DNA of 26,903 bases from DAOWGG01 sp965369815 (GCA_965369815.1 CBDUQS010000015.1:1-26903), one strand, 5' to 3'; positions 1 through 7,975 are shown, counted from the stretch's first letter. The notes: generated by a model from the sequence alone, not told the origin. Numbers and translations are program-made.

Positions 1-173
1 CGAGCAGCACGCTTACTAATACGGAAAGTACCGAAGCCAGTAATGGTTACGTTTTTACCTTTCTTAAGTTCTTTGGTAATAGATTCGATCAATGCATCTA
101 GAGATACACCAGCGGTTTTTTTGGTAACACCTGCAGCAGATGCAATAGCAGTCACTAAATCTTGTTTAGTCAT
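1..173 (-). CDS. HU-family DNA-binding protein (C-terminus beyond window)
   Basis: The leftward frame begins with ATG at 173-171 and reads MTKQDLVTAIASAAGVTKKT, then a helix and KKGKNVTITGFGTFRISKR, the N-terminal dimerisation helices and first beta strands of HU/IHF proteins (the GFGTF motif is diagnostic). Only 57 full codons are visible; the DNA-binding arm and C-terminus lie left of position 1. HU proteins are small dimeric nucleoid proteins that bend DNA. A good promoter lies about 30 bp upstream. There is no SD sequence before the ATG. The gene is divergent from topA, so two DNA-topology functions share one regulatory spacer. HU versus IHF subunit cannot be settled from this half; HU is more likely for a single such gene. 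Confidence 0.95.
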   Translation of the reverse strand, partial: MTKQDLVTAIASAAGVTKKTAGVSLDALIESITKELKKGKNVTITGFGTFRISKRAA

Positions 174-205
174 AAGAGTTTTAATTAGGTTATAAAGCAA
201 ACGAA

Positions 206-234
206 AGTATACTTAGGCAGAAAAACCTTCGCAA
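206..234 (-). promoter_or_regulatory. sigma70-type promoter of the HU gene
   Basis: On the minus strand TTGCGA (234-229), 17 bp, then TATACT (211-206). The predicted start of transcription gives a leader of roughly 26 nt to the HU ATG. Confidence 0.7.
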
Positions 235-243
235 GGGTTTTTT
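221..243 (+). terminator. terminator-like hairpin overlapping the HU -35 box
   Basis: Reading rightward, AAAAACCTT, a CGC loop, AAGGG and a run of six T form an intrinsic-terminator-like hairpin with one bulged G. No rightward gene lies to its left in the window, so it may stop antisense transcription or act as an operator-like dyad over the HU -35 element (229-234). Confidence 0.4.
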
Positions 244-296
244 GTTTATTGGTAGCTAAAAAGTCGATTGTAGAAAATTTTTATTCAAATTTAAAT

Positions 297-378
297 CCTT
301 ACTTAAGCCAAAAAATCGGCATTTGACGAAAAATCGCTTTCCCTAGTGAAATATTTCAGTTATTTGGCTTATTTAAGG
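297..378. repeat. long inverted repeat in the HU-topA spacer
   Basis: The 16-nt arms at 297-312 and 363-378 (CCTTACTTAAGCCAAA against the complement of TTTGGCTTATTTAAGG) match except for two positions. The 50-nt loop holds a perfect 12-bp palindrome, TGAAATATTTCA, at 347-358. The spacer 174-516 has no gene: it carries the HU promoter, this structure and three short-repeat arrays. Confidence 0.55.
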
Positions 379-401
379 GAAAACCATAAGCCTCTCTGAA
401 C

Positions 402-434
402 TATAATTTATAATTTATAATTTATAATTTATAA
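402..434. repeat. heptanucleotide array, word TATAATT
   Basis: TATAATT is repeated in perfect 7-bp register 4.7 times. Each unit is also a consensus -10 hexamer, so the array could offer several weak starts toward topA. Confidence 0.85.
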
Positions 435-446
435 ACAACTTTTAAA

Positions 447-474
447 ATTTAAAAATTGAAAATTAAAAATTAAT
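447..474. repeat. heptanucleotide array, word AATTRAA
   Basis: Four consecutive heptamers, ATTTAAA, AATTGAA, AATTAAA and AATTAAT, keep an exact 7-bp register. Confidence 0.7.
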
Positions 475-496
475 CGTGTATCGTCGTGTCGTTGTG
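474..496. repeat. short repeat array, word TCGTNGTG
   Basis: TCGTGTA, TCGTCGTG and TCGTTGTG follow one another with 7-8 bp spacing directly upstream of topA. The word is unrelated to the adjacent AT-only arrays. An extended -10 (TGATATAAA, 499-507) follows, which would leave a leader of only a few nucleotides. Confidence 0.6.
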
Positions 497-516
497 TCTG
501 ATATAAAAAAATTTTT

Positions 517-2751
517 ATGAATCATATTATTATTGTTGAGTCCCCCGCTAAAGCGCGTACTCTAAAAAAATTCCTTGGAGCTAAATATAATGTTAAAGCT
601 TCCATGGGTCATATTCGTGATCTTCCAAAAAAAGAAATTGGAATTGATACTGAAAATGACTTTAAGCCGAAATATGAAGTGAGTCCTGATAAGAAAAAAA
701 TTGTTAAGGAATTGAAAGATCTCGCTCATAAATATGAAGATACCATGGTATGGCTCGCATCCGATGAGGATCGCGAGGGAGAGAGCATTGCTTGGCATTT
801 AGTTCACGCTCTTGGCCTTAAGAAAGGCCAATACAAACGAATTGCCTTTCATGAAATTACTAAGCCTGCAATTTTAGCGGCTTTGGAAAATCCGCGTAAT
901 ATTGATATCGATTTGGTTCATGCTCAGCAGGCACGACGTATTTTAGACCGACTCGTGGGTTATAAATTATCCCCTCTATTGTGGACCAAGATACGAGCGG
1001 GATTGAGCGCTGGACGTGTTCAGAGTGTGGCGGTTCGCTTAATTGTGGATCGAGAAAGAGAGATTGAAAAATTTGAGCCCGAAGAATACTGGAAAATCGA
1101 CACCGACTTGAAAGCGAAAAAAGGTGACTTCAATGCTGAGCTTTCTAAAATTAAAGGAAAAAAGGCGGAAGTTAAGAATAAGAAAGAAGCGACGGCTATT
1201 TTGAAAGGCTTAAATAAAGCGGATTACAATATTACTAAATTAAACAAAAAAGAATCCACAAGGCAGCCTGCTGCTCCTTTTATTACTAGTACGTTGCAAC
1301 AAGAAGCATCTCGTAAACTTGGATTCTCGGTTAAACAAACCATGGTGGTTGCTCAGCAACTTTACGAAGGAATCTCTCATGGAAAAGACCATGCTGGTTT
1401 GATTACTTATATGAGAACGGACTCGTTCAATCTCTCAAATGAATTTTTGAAAGAGGTTCCTAAACTTCTTAAGAAAACTTATGGTGACGATTATGCTTTA
1501 GATAAGCCACGTGTTTTCACTAAAAAAGCAAAGGGAGCACAGGAAGCTCATGAAGCGATTCGACCTACCGACCCGAACAAAACACCCGAAGACCTTAAAT
1601 CTCATTTGGACCCTGCTCAATACAAGCTTTATAAAATGATTTGGGAACGAACCATCGCCAGCCAAATGCCAGCAGCGGTATTGGATGTAACCACAGTGAC
1701 CGTAGAAGCGGGTGACTATGAATTGACTGCCAAGGGGCAAATTATTAAGTTCCCTGGATTTATGAAAGCTTATGTGGAAGGAACAGATCATCCCGATGAA
1801 GCATTGGCCAATAAAGAAAAGATATTGCCAGCGATTGAAGAAGGTGAAGTTTGTAAGTTGATCGAAGTTAATTCTGAACAAAAATTCACACAGCCTCCTG
1901 CGCGTTTCACCGAAGCGACTTTGGTTAAGAAATTGGAATCGGAAGGGATTGGACGTCCGTCTACTTACGCTCCAACTATTTCAACTGTAATTACCCGAGG
2001 ATATATTGAAAAGAAATCTGATAAAAAACTATACCCGTTAGAGATTGGAATGATTGTAAATGACTTTTTAGTAGAGCATTTCTCGGATATTGTCGATTAC
2101 AGCTTCACGGCGGATATGGAAGAAAAGCTTGATGATATTGCTGAAGGGAAAACGAAATGGGAGCCTGTAATCAGCAAGTTTTACAAGCCTTTTGAAAAAA
2201 CGATTGAGGAGAAGAAAAAGAGTGTCAAAAAAGGAGATGTCATTCATGACAAGACCGATGAGAAGTGTGATGTTTGTGGTAAGCCAATGATTGTTAAACT
2301 CGGACGAAACGGTAAGTTCTTGAGCTGTTCGGATTATCCCACTTGTAAAAATGCCAAACCAATGAAAGAAGACCGAGAGAAGGAAAAGGCACTTCAGGAG
2401 CAATTTAAAGATGAAAAATGTGAAAAATGTAAATCTGCGATGGTGGTTAAAAAAGGACGCTTTGGTGAATTCCTTGCCTGCAGCGGCTATCCTAACTGTA
2501 AGAACACTCGCCCATTGGCACACGCTCTGGATATCGATTGTCCTAAGTGTAAAAAGGGTAAATTAACCGAGAAACGAACGAAGCGCGGAAAAGTTTTCTA
2601 CGGTTGCAATTCCTACCCTGATTGTGATTTTGCCACTTGGAGCAAGCCTTCTGAGACCCCTTGTTCTGTCTGTAAAGGATTACAAGTGGAGTCTAAAAAA
2701 GATCTACTTAAATGTGAGCAATGCGGAAAGGAAACAGAGATTCAGTCTTAA
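517..2751 (+). CDS. topA: DNA topoisomerase I
   Basis: Type IA topoisomerase of 744 residues that relaxes negative supercoils by cutting one strand through a 5'-phosphotyrosine. The TOPRIM domain starts at the N-terminus (IIIVESPAKA, Glu8) with acidic D83-E-D85-R-E87. The active-site Tyr298 sits in ITYMRTDS. RPSTYAPTISTVITRGYI is the conserved C-terminal core segment. From C584 onward there are four tetracysteine zinc ribbons (CDVCG...CSDYPTC, CEKC...CSGYPNC, CPKC...CNSYPDC, CSVC...CEQC), usual for bacterial TopA C-termini. Length fits the family. The ATG is preceded by an A/T stretch with no SD. Divergent from HU. The stop is TAA. Confidence 0.98.
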   Translation: MNHIIIVESPAKARTLKKFLGAKYNVKASMGHIRDLPKKEIGIDTENDFKPKYEVSPDKKKIVKELKDLAHKYEDTMVWLASDEDREGESIAWHLVHALGLKKGQYKRIAFHEITKPAILAALENPRNIDIDLVHAQQARRILDRLVGYKLSPLLWTKIRAGLSAGRVQSVAVRLIVDREREIEKFEPEEYWKIDTDLKAKKGDFNAELSKIKGKKAEVKNKKEATAILKGLNKADYNITKLNKKESTRQPAAPFITSTLQQEASRKLGFSVKQTMVVAQQLYEGISHGKDHAGLITYMRTDSFNLSNEFLKEVPKLLKKTYGDDYALDKPRVFTKKAKGAQEAHEAIRPTDPNKTPEDLKSHLDPAQYKLYKMIWERTIASQMPAAVLDVTTVTVEAGDYELTAKGQIIKFPGFMKAYVEGTDHPDEALANKEKILPAIEEGEVCKLIEVNSEQKFTQPPARFTEATLVKKLESEGIGRPSTYAPTISTVITRGYIEKKSDKKLYPLEIGMIVNDFLVEHFSDIVDYSFTADMEEKLDDIAEGKTKWEPVISKFYKPFEKTIEEKKKSVKKGDVIHDKTDEKCDVCGKPMIVKLGRNGKFLSCSDYPTCKNAKPMKEDREKEKALQEQFKDEKCEKCKSAMVVKKGRFGEFLACSGYPNCKNTRPLAHALDIDCPKCKKGKLTEKRTKRGKVFYGCNSYPDCDFATWSKPSETPCSVCKGLQVESKKDLLKCEQCGKETEIQS

Positions 2752-2765
2752 GCCCTACCTTTTAT

Positions 2766-2842
2766 ATATCTGATCTAAGAACCCTGCCTGCCGGCAGGCA
2801 GGCTCATATCTCCGATTTTATATTTCGGATTTCGGTTTTATA
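2766..2842. repeat. palindrome flanked by heptad words
   Basis: A perfect 20-bp palindrome, CCTGCCTGCCGGCAGGCAGG, lies at 2783-2802. Left of it are ATATCTG and ATCTAAG (2766-2779). Right of it are ATCTCCG, ATTTTAT, ATTTCGG, ATTTCGG and TTTTATA (2808-2842), all in 7-bp register. ATCTAAG and ATCTCCG are exactly 35 bp apart. No T-run follows the palindrome, so it is not a standard terminator. A TATACT at 2839-2844 could be the -10 of the next gene. Confidence 0.75.
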
Positions 2843-2878
2843 CTGTATTTTTGTTGTGCTAACATTTTTACTTAAAAT

Positions 2879-4558
2879 ATGACAAAGAAACTCATTTTTA
2901 AAAAATTACGCATAAAGGCCAATAAAAAAACGACTGTTTTGGATCGGATTCTTTTTGGAATTTTAGCCCTTGGGCTTTTGTTGATGATGGCGTTTTTCTT
3001 TTATCTAATGTGGTTCATGCTCACCAATCGGAGTGTTACTCATTTGTTGCCAGCAGAAAAGACTGTCTCTTACTTTGAACTGGAAGATCTCGCTCTTCCT
3101 CCTCAGATGGATCAGCAAAATTTATTCGACATGATGGGTGTAAGTGCCTTGCTTAAAGGTAGTTTCGATATCGATACCAAAGACCTTCGGGATTATCTGA
3201 CACAGGGGCGAATGGGAATGGCACTACTTCAGGATGAAAGTGAAAAAAACAATTTCCTTCTTTTCTTCCGCACGCGAAGCCGATCCGATACATTGGATTA
3301 TTTTAAGAACTTAGGACTTGAAGATGAAGAGTTAGCAGAGACGGTCGATCGGAAAAATACTATTTATAGCTACCCACAAAGTCGCTCCTTTGTTTTCAGC
3401 TTCATTGGCCCTTACTTATTCATTGCGGAGAACGTAGAATCGCTTGAGCTGATTCAATCAGTTTATCTGGCTGAAGTGACAAGCTTGAACGATGACTTGA
3501 ATTATCAGAAGTCGATGGCTAGCCTTCCGCGTCAGGCGTGGGGTCAGGGGTATTTAAATATTCAAAAATTGAATTTTGGATTGAATCATCCAACCAATCA
3601 GGTGGTGAATCCTTTAAAGCATATTGTTAATCACCTCGCGCTGACGATTCGGAAACAACAGAATGGTTTCCATTTCAATTCCCTTCTCTCTATCAATCCA
3701 AATCTTCTTCAGCTCAACAGTGGATTCACAGACTCAACCAACTTCCGCTACGAACTGGCGGATTACCTTGGCTCAAAAAATACCGCCGCTTATATTGGAG
3801 GGGCTCAGTTGAGTGATGAATGGGAGAATACGTTGGAGACGATCAGCCACCTAAACCCTGCGTACGGCTTAATTATGGAAGGTATTCTTCGTGCTCAGAT
3901 CAACCGTATCTTTGGAGACGACGTGAGCCTTCGTAACGATATTTACCCATTATTCGGAGGAGAATATGCAATTGCCTTGGAACGACTGGAAAATGATTTG
4001 ATGGGACTTAAATTGATTTTAAAGCACGACGATCAGAACTTTGCCAAAGCTAAGCTCGAAAAGCTTCTCGATGGCTTCCAGCTTCTTGCGGCTCAATTCG
4101 CACCGAAGCTCAAAGTATTCACACTACCAGACGGAACGGAGAGTCGAGAGTTAGTTGCTGATCCAACTCGATTGAAAGACTTTGAAGAAACTTATGAAGA
4201 CTACGAAATCAAATGCTTGAATGTGACCGATAGTGCTTACGGATTCTGCTACACCGTTACCGATGAGCTGATTATACTCAGCAATCATCCTGATAGCGTT
4301 AAAGAGAGTATTGATCTTAGTATTTCCCCACGTTTTATCCTTTCTCAGTCTCAATCCTTCCGTCAGTCGATCAGTAATTTAAGTGCCGTGAGTGATGAGA
4401 TTACTTACGTTTCCCTTCCTAATCTTCAAGTGCTTTTGAAAGACACACCTGTGGGAGCGTTCGTTGGGAATATCCTCAGCCCTTTTGATTCCACTATGTG
4501 GATTAAACATTACTTTAATGATGGAGTGAGCAGTGAGGGGTATCTACTTTTGAAATAA
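2879..4558 (+). CDS. DUF3352-like membrane-anchored protein
   Basis: 559 residues. A basic N-terminus (about 1-24) is followed by one strong membrane helix (about 25-49) and a large, presumably extracytoplasmic domain. That domain alternates 'screening' segments such as MMGVSALLKGSFDIDTKDL and AAYIGGAQLSDEWENTLETI with LFGGEYAIALERLE, which resembles the DUF3352 family common in CPR and cyanobacteria, whose function is unknown. No catalytic motif is visible. The ATG at 2879 follows an AT-rich stretch without an SD. It lies downstream of topA but separated by the palindrome-heptad element, so co-transcription is uncertain. The stop is TAA. The family assignment is from overall pattern, not a search. 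Confidence 0.7.
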   Translation: MTKKLIFKKLRIKANKKTTVLDRILFGILALGLLLMMAFFFYLMWFMLTNRSVTHLLPAEKTVSYFELEDLALPPQMDQQNLFDMMGVSALLKGSFDIDTKDLRDYLTQGRMGMALLQDESEKNNFLLFFRTRSRSDTLDYFKNLGLEDEELAETVDRKNTIYSYPQSRSFVFSFIGPYLFIAENVESLELIQSVYLAEVTSLNDDLNYQKSMASLPRQAWGQGYLNIQKLNFGLNHPTNQVVNPLKHIVNHLALTIRKQQNGFHFNSLLSINPNLLQLNSGFTDSTNFRYELADYLGSKNTAAYIGGAQLSDEWENTLETISHLNPAYGLIMEGILRAQINRIFGDDVSLRNDIYPLFGGEYAIALERLENDLMGLKLILKHDDQNFAKAKLEKLLDGFQLLAAQFAPKLKVFTLPDGTESRELVADPTRLKDFEETYEDYEIKCLNVTDSAYGFCYTVTDELIILSNHPDSVKESIDLSISPRFILSQSQSFRQSISNLSAVSDEITYVSLPNLQVLLKDTPVGAFVGNILSPFDSTMWIKHYFNDGVSSEGYLLLK

Positions 4559-4561
4559 TTG

Positions 4562-4589
4562 TTGACTCTCTGTCTAAGATTGATAGAAT
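4562..4589 (+). promoter_or_regulatory. sigma70 promoter of groES-groEL
   Basis: TTGACT (4562-4567), 16 bp, TAGAAT (4584-4589). Transcription would start inside the CIRCE element just downstream. Confidence 0.8.
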
Positions 4590-4592
4590 GAT

Positions 4593-4619
4593 TTAGCACT
4601 CGTTTATTTGAAGTGCTAG
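4593..4619 (+). promoter_or_regulatory. CIRCE operator (HrcA binding site)
   Basis: TTAGCACTC, 9 bp, AAGTGCTAG. The established CIRCE consensus is TTAGCACTC-N9-GAGTGCTAA: the left arm is perfect, the right arm matches 7 of 9, and the spacer length is exact. Its place over the predicted transcription start of groES fits repression by HrcA, released on heat shock. hrcA itself is not in the window. Confidence 0.93.
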
Positions 4620-4628
4620 CTTTCAAAA

Positions 4629-4656
4629 ATTCGAAATCTCAAATTCGAAATTCGAA
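4629..4656. repeat. heptanucleotide array, word ATTCGAA
   Basis: ATTCGAA, ATCTCAA, ATTCGAA and ATTCGAA in exact 7-bp register within the groES leader. The same word flanks the palindrome inside the FemAB-like gene. Confidence 0.8.
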
Positions 4657-4682
4657 AAATATATTTCTTAAATTAAAAAGCA

Positions 4683-4973
4683 ATGAAAATTAAACCCCTA
4701 AACGGCTATGTTGTAATCAAGCCAATGGAGGCTGAAGAAGTCACCAAAAGCGGGATTGTTATTCCTGATACCGCCAATAAAGAAAAACCCTCAGAGGGAG
4801 AAGTAGTGGCTGTTGCAAATAATAATGTTAGCTCAACCGGCACTGAACTTCCTATCGAAATGAAGGTGGGTGATAAGGTTCTCTACGGTCGATACTCTGG
4901 TGAAGATGTAAAGGTGGATGGTGTGGAATATAAAATTGTTGAAATGACGTCTGTACGCGCCGTTGTCGCGTAA
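4683..4973 (+). CDS. groES: co-chaperonin GroES
   Basis: 96 residues, the normal GroES length. It begins KIKPLNGYVVIKPMEAEEVTKSGI and carries the mobile-loop region (about residues 16-33), KVGDKVLYGRYSGEDVKVDGVEYKIV and the terminal VRAVVA strand. GroES forms the heptameric lid that closes the GroEL folding chamber in the cytoplasm. It lies 75 bp before groEL, and both are served by the promoter and CIRCE operator upstream. The leader of roughly 90 nt is longer than for most genes here and contains the operator and a heptad array. No SD precedes the ATG. The stop is TAA. Confidence 0.98.
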   Translation: MKIKPLNGYVVIKPMEAEEVTKSGIVIPDTANKEKPSEGEVVAVANNNVSSTGTELPIEMKVGDKVLYGRYSGEDVKVDGVEYKIVEMTSVRAVVA

Positions 4974-4974
4974 A

Positions 4975-5002
4975 GCTCAAAACTCTAAGTTCAAAACTCA
5001 AA
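4975..5002. repeat. heptanucleotide array, word RYTCAAA
   Basis: GCTCAAA, ACTCTAA, GTTCAAA and ACTCAAA in 7-bp register immediately after the groES stop. Confidence 0.75.
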
Positions 5003-5014
5003 GAATCTTCAAAC

Positions 5015-5040
5015 ATTCTTAATTCTTAATTCTTAATTAA
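5015..5040. repeat. heptanucleotide array, word ATTCTTA
   Basis: ATTCTTA three times in register plus ATTAA, ending 8 bp before the groEL start. A second word in the same short spacer. Confidence 0.8.
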
Positions 5041-5048
5041 ATAAAAAG

Positions 5049-6716
5049 ATGGCTAAAGATATTAAACATAGTGATGACGCTCGTCAGAAACTACTTGATG
5101 GAATCGAAAAACTAAACAACACCGTTCGTGTCACCATGGGGCCTAAGGGTCGTAACGTTCTTTTAGAAAAGAAATATGGTGCTCCTACCATTACCAACGA
5201 TGGAGTGACCATTGCTCGTGAAATTGAATTGGAGGACCCTTTTGAAAATATGGGTGCTCAGCTTGTGAAAGAAGTTGCTAATAAAACCAATGATGTTGCT
5301 GGAGACGGAACAACCACTGCGACCGTGATGGCTCATGCAATTATCAAAGAAGGGATGCATCACATAGCAACCAACAAAATAAATCCAATGCTCCTTAAAA
5401 AAGGAATTATGGATGCAACAGCGATCGTGGTGGGAGAATTAGATAAGATGAAAAAAGTAATCAAATCGAAGGAGGAAATGGAGCAAGTTGCTACTATCTC
5501 TGCCCAAAACCCAGAAGTTGGAAAATTGATTGCTGAAGTATTTGAAAAAGTGGGTGGAGAAGGTGTGGTAACCGTAGAGGAGGGGCAAACCATGGGTATC
5601 AGTCATAATATTGTAGAAGGAATGCAATTCGACAATGGATTTATTTCTCCTTACATGATCACTGACACGGCTCGAATGGAAGCAGTATTTGAAGACGCTC
5701 ACTTGCTTTTGACCGATGGGAAAATCTCAAGTATCAAAGATATTCTTCCTCTTTTGGAGGCGATGGCTCAGGCCGGGAAAAAGAATCTCGTGATCATCGC
5801 AGAAGATATTGATGGAGAAGCTTTGGCAACCTTAGTGGTTAACAAGCTTCGTGGAACATTCAATACCCTCGCGATTAAAGCGCCTGGATTTGGAGATCGT
5901 CGTAAAGCCATGCTTCAGGACATCGCCGTTTTAACCGGTGGTCGTGTGATCAGTGAAGAGGTTGGATTAAAACTCGAAAACACCAGCATGGAAGACCTCG
6001 GTCGCGCTCGTAAAGTTGTTTCTAATAAAGACCACACCACTGTGGTGGAAGGAAGAGGACAGGGGCCTGCGATTGAGCAACGTGTGATCAGTATTAAAGC
6101 AGAACTCGACGCTTCTACTTCTGATTTCGATAAAGAGAAACTTGCTGAACGCCTGGCTAAGCTTGGTGGCGGAGTTGCTGTTATTAAGGTTGGAGCTGCT
6201 ACAGAAGTTGAGCTTAAAGAGAAAAAATATAAATTAGAAGATGCTCTTAATGCCACTCGCGCTGCAATGGAAGAAGGTGTTGTTATAGGCGGTGGCGCTG
6301 CTTTACTTCAAGCCAGTGCCAAAATTGATTTGGATAAATTCAAAGATGAAGAAGAACGTCTTGGGGCGGAGATTCTAAAAAGCTCTCTTGGATACCCTGT
6401 GAATCAGATCGCTGAGAACGCGGGTGTAGATGGTGTAGTGATTCAGGGTAAATTGGTCGACGCCTGGAAATCTGATAAGAATATGGGGTACGACGCCACT
6501 TCATCCATCGGCGATCCTAAGATTGTCGATATGATCAAAGCAGGGATTATTGATCCTAAAAAAGTGACTCGTTCTGCCCTCGAAAACGCCGCTTCTGTGG
6601 CCGCGATGTTCCTGACGACTGAGAGCGCCGTAACTGAGATCCCAAGTGATGAACCGGCTATGCCAGCAATGGGTGGGGGTATGGGAGGAGGTATGGGAAT
6701 GCCAGGAATGATGTAA
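5049..6716 (+). CDS. groEL: chaperonin GroEL
   Basis: 555 residues, slightly longer than the E. coli protein, ending in the Gly-Met tail GGGMGGGMGMPGMM. The nucleotide-binding signature GDGTTTATV is at residues 85-93 (Asp86 matches the catalytic region), with GPKGRNVLLEKKYGAPTITNDG before it and the apical and hinge segments in order. GroEL forms the double-ring ATP-driven folding chamber with GroES. Second gene of the CIRCE-controlled operon. The ATG follows AAATAAAAAG with no SD. The stop is TAA followed directly by a second TAA. An intrinsic terminator lies about 175 bp downstream, beyond a MITE-like repeat. Confidence 0.99.
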   Translation: MAKDIKHSDDARQKLLDGIEKLNNTVRVTMGPKGRNVLLEKKYGAPTITNDGVTIAREIELEDPFENMGAQLVKEVANKTNDVAGDGTTTATVMAHAIIKEGMHHIATNKINPMLLKKGIMDATAIVVGELDKMKKVIKSKEEMEQVATISAQNPEVGKLIAEVFEKVGGEGVVTVEEGQTMGISHNIVEGMQFDNGFISPYMITDTARMEAVFEDAHLLLTDGKISSIKDILPLLEAMAQAGKKNLVIIAEDIDGEALATLVVNKLRGTFNTLAIKAPGFGDRRKAMLQDIAVLTGGRVISEEVGLKLENTSMEDLGRARKVVSNKDHTTVVEGRGQGPAIEQRVISIKAELDASTSDFDKEKLAERLAKLGGGVAVIKVGAATEVELKEKKYKLEDALNATRAAMEEGVVIGGGAALLQASAKIDLDKFKDEEERLGAEILKSSLGYPVNQIAENAGVDGVVIQGKLVDAWKSDKNMGYDATSSIGDPKIVDMIKAGIIDPKKVTRSALENAASVAAMFLTTESAVTEIPSDEPAMPAMGGGMGGGMGMPGMM

Positions 6717-6755
6717 TAAGAATTCTGAAAACTTTTATCATACCGACTACACTTT

Positions 6756-6848
6756 TATCATTTCGAGCCTGCCGAGAAATCCCTTCACTAAAATATCTTT
6801 CATGATAGAAGTTAGGATAGAGATTCCTCCATTGGAGTCGGAATGACA
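6756..6848. repeat. MITE-like pair of inverted hemi-elements
   Basis: The left end (6756-6781) begins TATCATTTCGAGCCTGCCGA. The complement of the right end (6820-6848) begins TGTCATTCCGACTCCAATGG. They share the pattern TNTCATTYCGA...GRAATC in inverted orientation, about 40 bp apart. This resembles the dispersed GTCATTCCGA...GAGGAATCTC repeat seen in many bacterial genomes (from memory). It lies between groEL and its terminator. Confidence 0.6.
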
Positions 6849-6890
6849 AAAAAAGAGAATCAGAATAATAGAATTCCTAAAATCTAAATT

Positions 6891-6927
6891 AAAAGTCCGC
6901 TTTGGCTAACGCTTTAGTGGGCTTTTT
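6891..6927 (+). terminator. intrinsic terminator of groES-groEL
   Basis: AAAAGTCCGC (6891-6900) pairs with GTGGGCTTTT (6917-6926), ten pairs including two wobbles, ending in a T-run. Confidence 0.75.
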
Positions 6928-6935
6928 GATATAAT
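6927..6935 (+). promoter_or_regulatory. extended -10 promoter
   Basis: TGATATAAT is a perfect -10 with the extended TGn motif and no recognisable -35. It abuts the T-run of the preceding terminator and leaves a leader of about 22 nt to the ATG at 6964. Confidence 0.65.
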
Positions 6936-6963
6936 ACTTTTGTAAAAAATAAAAACCAAAAAA

Positions 6964-7536
6964 ATGAAAACACTCGATTTCAAAACCGCTTTCAAATATC
7001 CATTCAACCGAGCGACTGGGATGTGGAATATTTTGTGGGTACTTGTTCCTATTTTTGGTTGGTTCGCCCTGGGTGGATATGGTGTTCGAATTGTTCAAGA
7101 ATTCAGCAAAGGACACTTCAAAGAATTGCCAACAATGAAATTTGGAGATGATTTGGTGCTAGGATTCATGATGTTTCTGAAAGCCCTTCCTTTTATGCTT
7201 GTTTACGGTATTTTTCTTGGTGTATTGAGCGAAACCATTTCCATGCTAAATATGCCTGAGTGGCTCGTGGCTGTGGCAGATGTAGTGATCGGGATATTTG
7301 CACTTCCGGTATTGGCTATCAATTTTTTCAACAAAGAAACCGTTGGTTCATTTTTCGAATTCCGAGTTGTAAAACCAGTTTTTGAGCATTTTTGTGACTA
7401 CATTATGGCGATGCTGAAGAGTATTTTGTTGGGGATTATTTTTATGTTGATGTGGATTGTTTTGGTTGGTCTTCCAGCGGGAGCTTTTACTAAGAACATC
7501 TTCTTAGCGGACTTTTACCGACGACGAGTGAAATAG
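6964..7536 (+). CDS. DUF4013-like membrane protein
   Basis: 190 residues with four hydrophobic segments at about 19-41, 62-85, 98-120 and 146-175. The N-terminus DFKTAFKYPFNRATGMWNIL followed by a helix, then FSKGHFKELPTMKFGDDLVLG, matches the arrangement of DUF4013 proteins (TM, short amphipathic 'LP.W...D....G' loop, TM). The function of the family is unknown. It has its own extended -10 promoter and no SD. The gene after it starts 47 bp downstream on the same strand, so the two may form a membrane-protein operon. The stop is TAG. Confidence 0.7.
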   Translation: MKTLDFKTAFKYPFNRATGMWNILWVLVPIFGWFALGGYGVRIVQEFSKGHFKELPTMKFGDDLVLGFMMFLKALPFMLVYGIFLGVLSETISMLNMPEWLVAVADVVIGIFALPVLAINFFNKETVGSFFEFRVVKPVFEHFCDYIMAMLKSILLGIIFMLMWIVLVGLPAGAFTKNIFLADFYRRRVK

Positions 7537-7583
7537 TTTTTAAATTTAACCATTCATCAATTTATTTAATAACCTTTTATAAC

Positions 7584-7970
7584 ATGAATGAAATGACTTT
7601 ATTTTTGACTCAGATCTTTGGGCCTGTGCTTGGCTTTGTTGGTCTTGGTATACTTTTCAATCAGGATTTCTATATGAAATCTTTTAAGGATTTTAGTAAA
7701 GAGAGCTTTGGCTTTGTGATGACCGTTATGGCAATGATTGCCATTGGGGTTGTTATGGTTACAAAGCATTTTTTATGGGGATCTTTCCCTGAAATTTTAG
7801 TGAGCATTATTGGCTTAGGATTCTTGGTTAAAGGAGCTCTTTTGGCTGTTATGCCCAAAGCTTTTGACTCTTGGATTAAAGTAATGATTTCCAAAAAATT
7901 AATGATGTTCGCTGGAGGCCTATGGGCTGTTGGCGGACTCTACCTTACTTGGGTAGGATTCTTTGCTTAA
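7584..7970 (+). CDS. small four-helix membrane protein, unknown function
   Basis: 128 residues with about four membrane segments: FLTQIFGPVLGFVGLGILF, FGFVMTVMAMIAIGVVMV, PEILVSIIGLGFLVKGALLAV and LMMFAGGLWAVGGLYLTWVGF. I do not recognise a family and there are no conserved polar catalytic residues. A second in-frame ATG at 7593 is possible, but the first is used here. It lies 47 bp after the DUF4013-like gene and converges on the next gene, separated by a long hairpin. The stop is TAA. Confidence 0.7.
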   Translation: MNEMTLFLTQIFGPVLGFVGLGILFNQDFYMKSFKDFSKESFGFVMTVMAMIAIGVVMVTKHFLWGSFPEILVSIIGLGFLVKGALLAVMPKAFDSWIKVMISKKLMMFAGGLWAVGGLYLTWVGFFA

Positions 7971-7975
7971 TCAGC

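Noticed and set aside
402..434. CRISPR array
   Set aside because: The heptad arrays have 7-bp units without spacers; no 24-40 bp repeat-spacer pattern or cas gene is present in the window.
2783..2802. Intrinsic terminator of topA
   Set aside because: The palindrome is not followed by a T-run, and the same sequence occurs inside a coding region and in one copy of the tRNA-flanking duplication, so it is better explained as a dispersed repeat.
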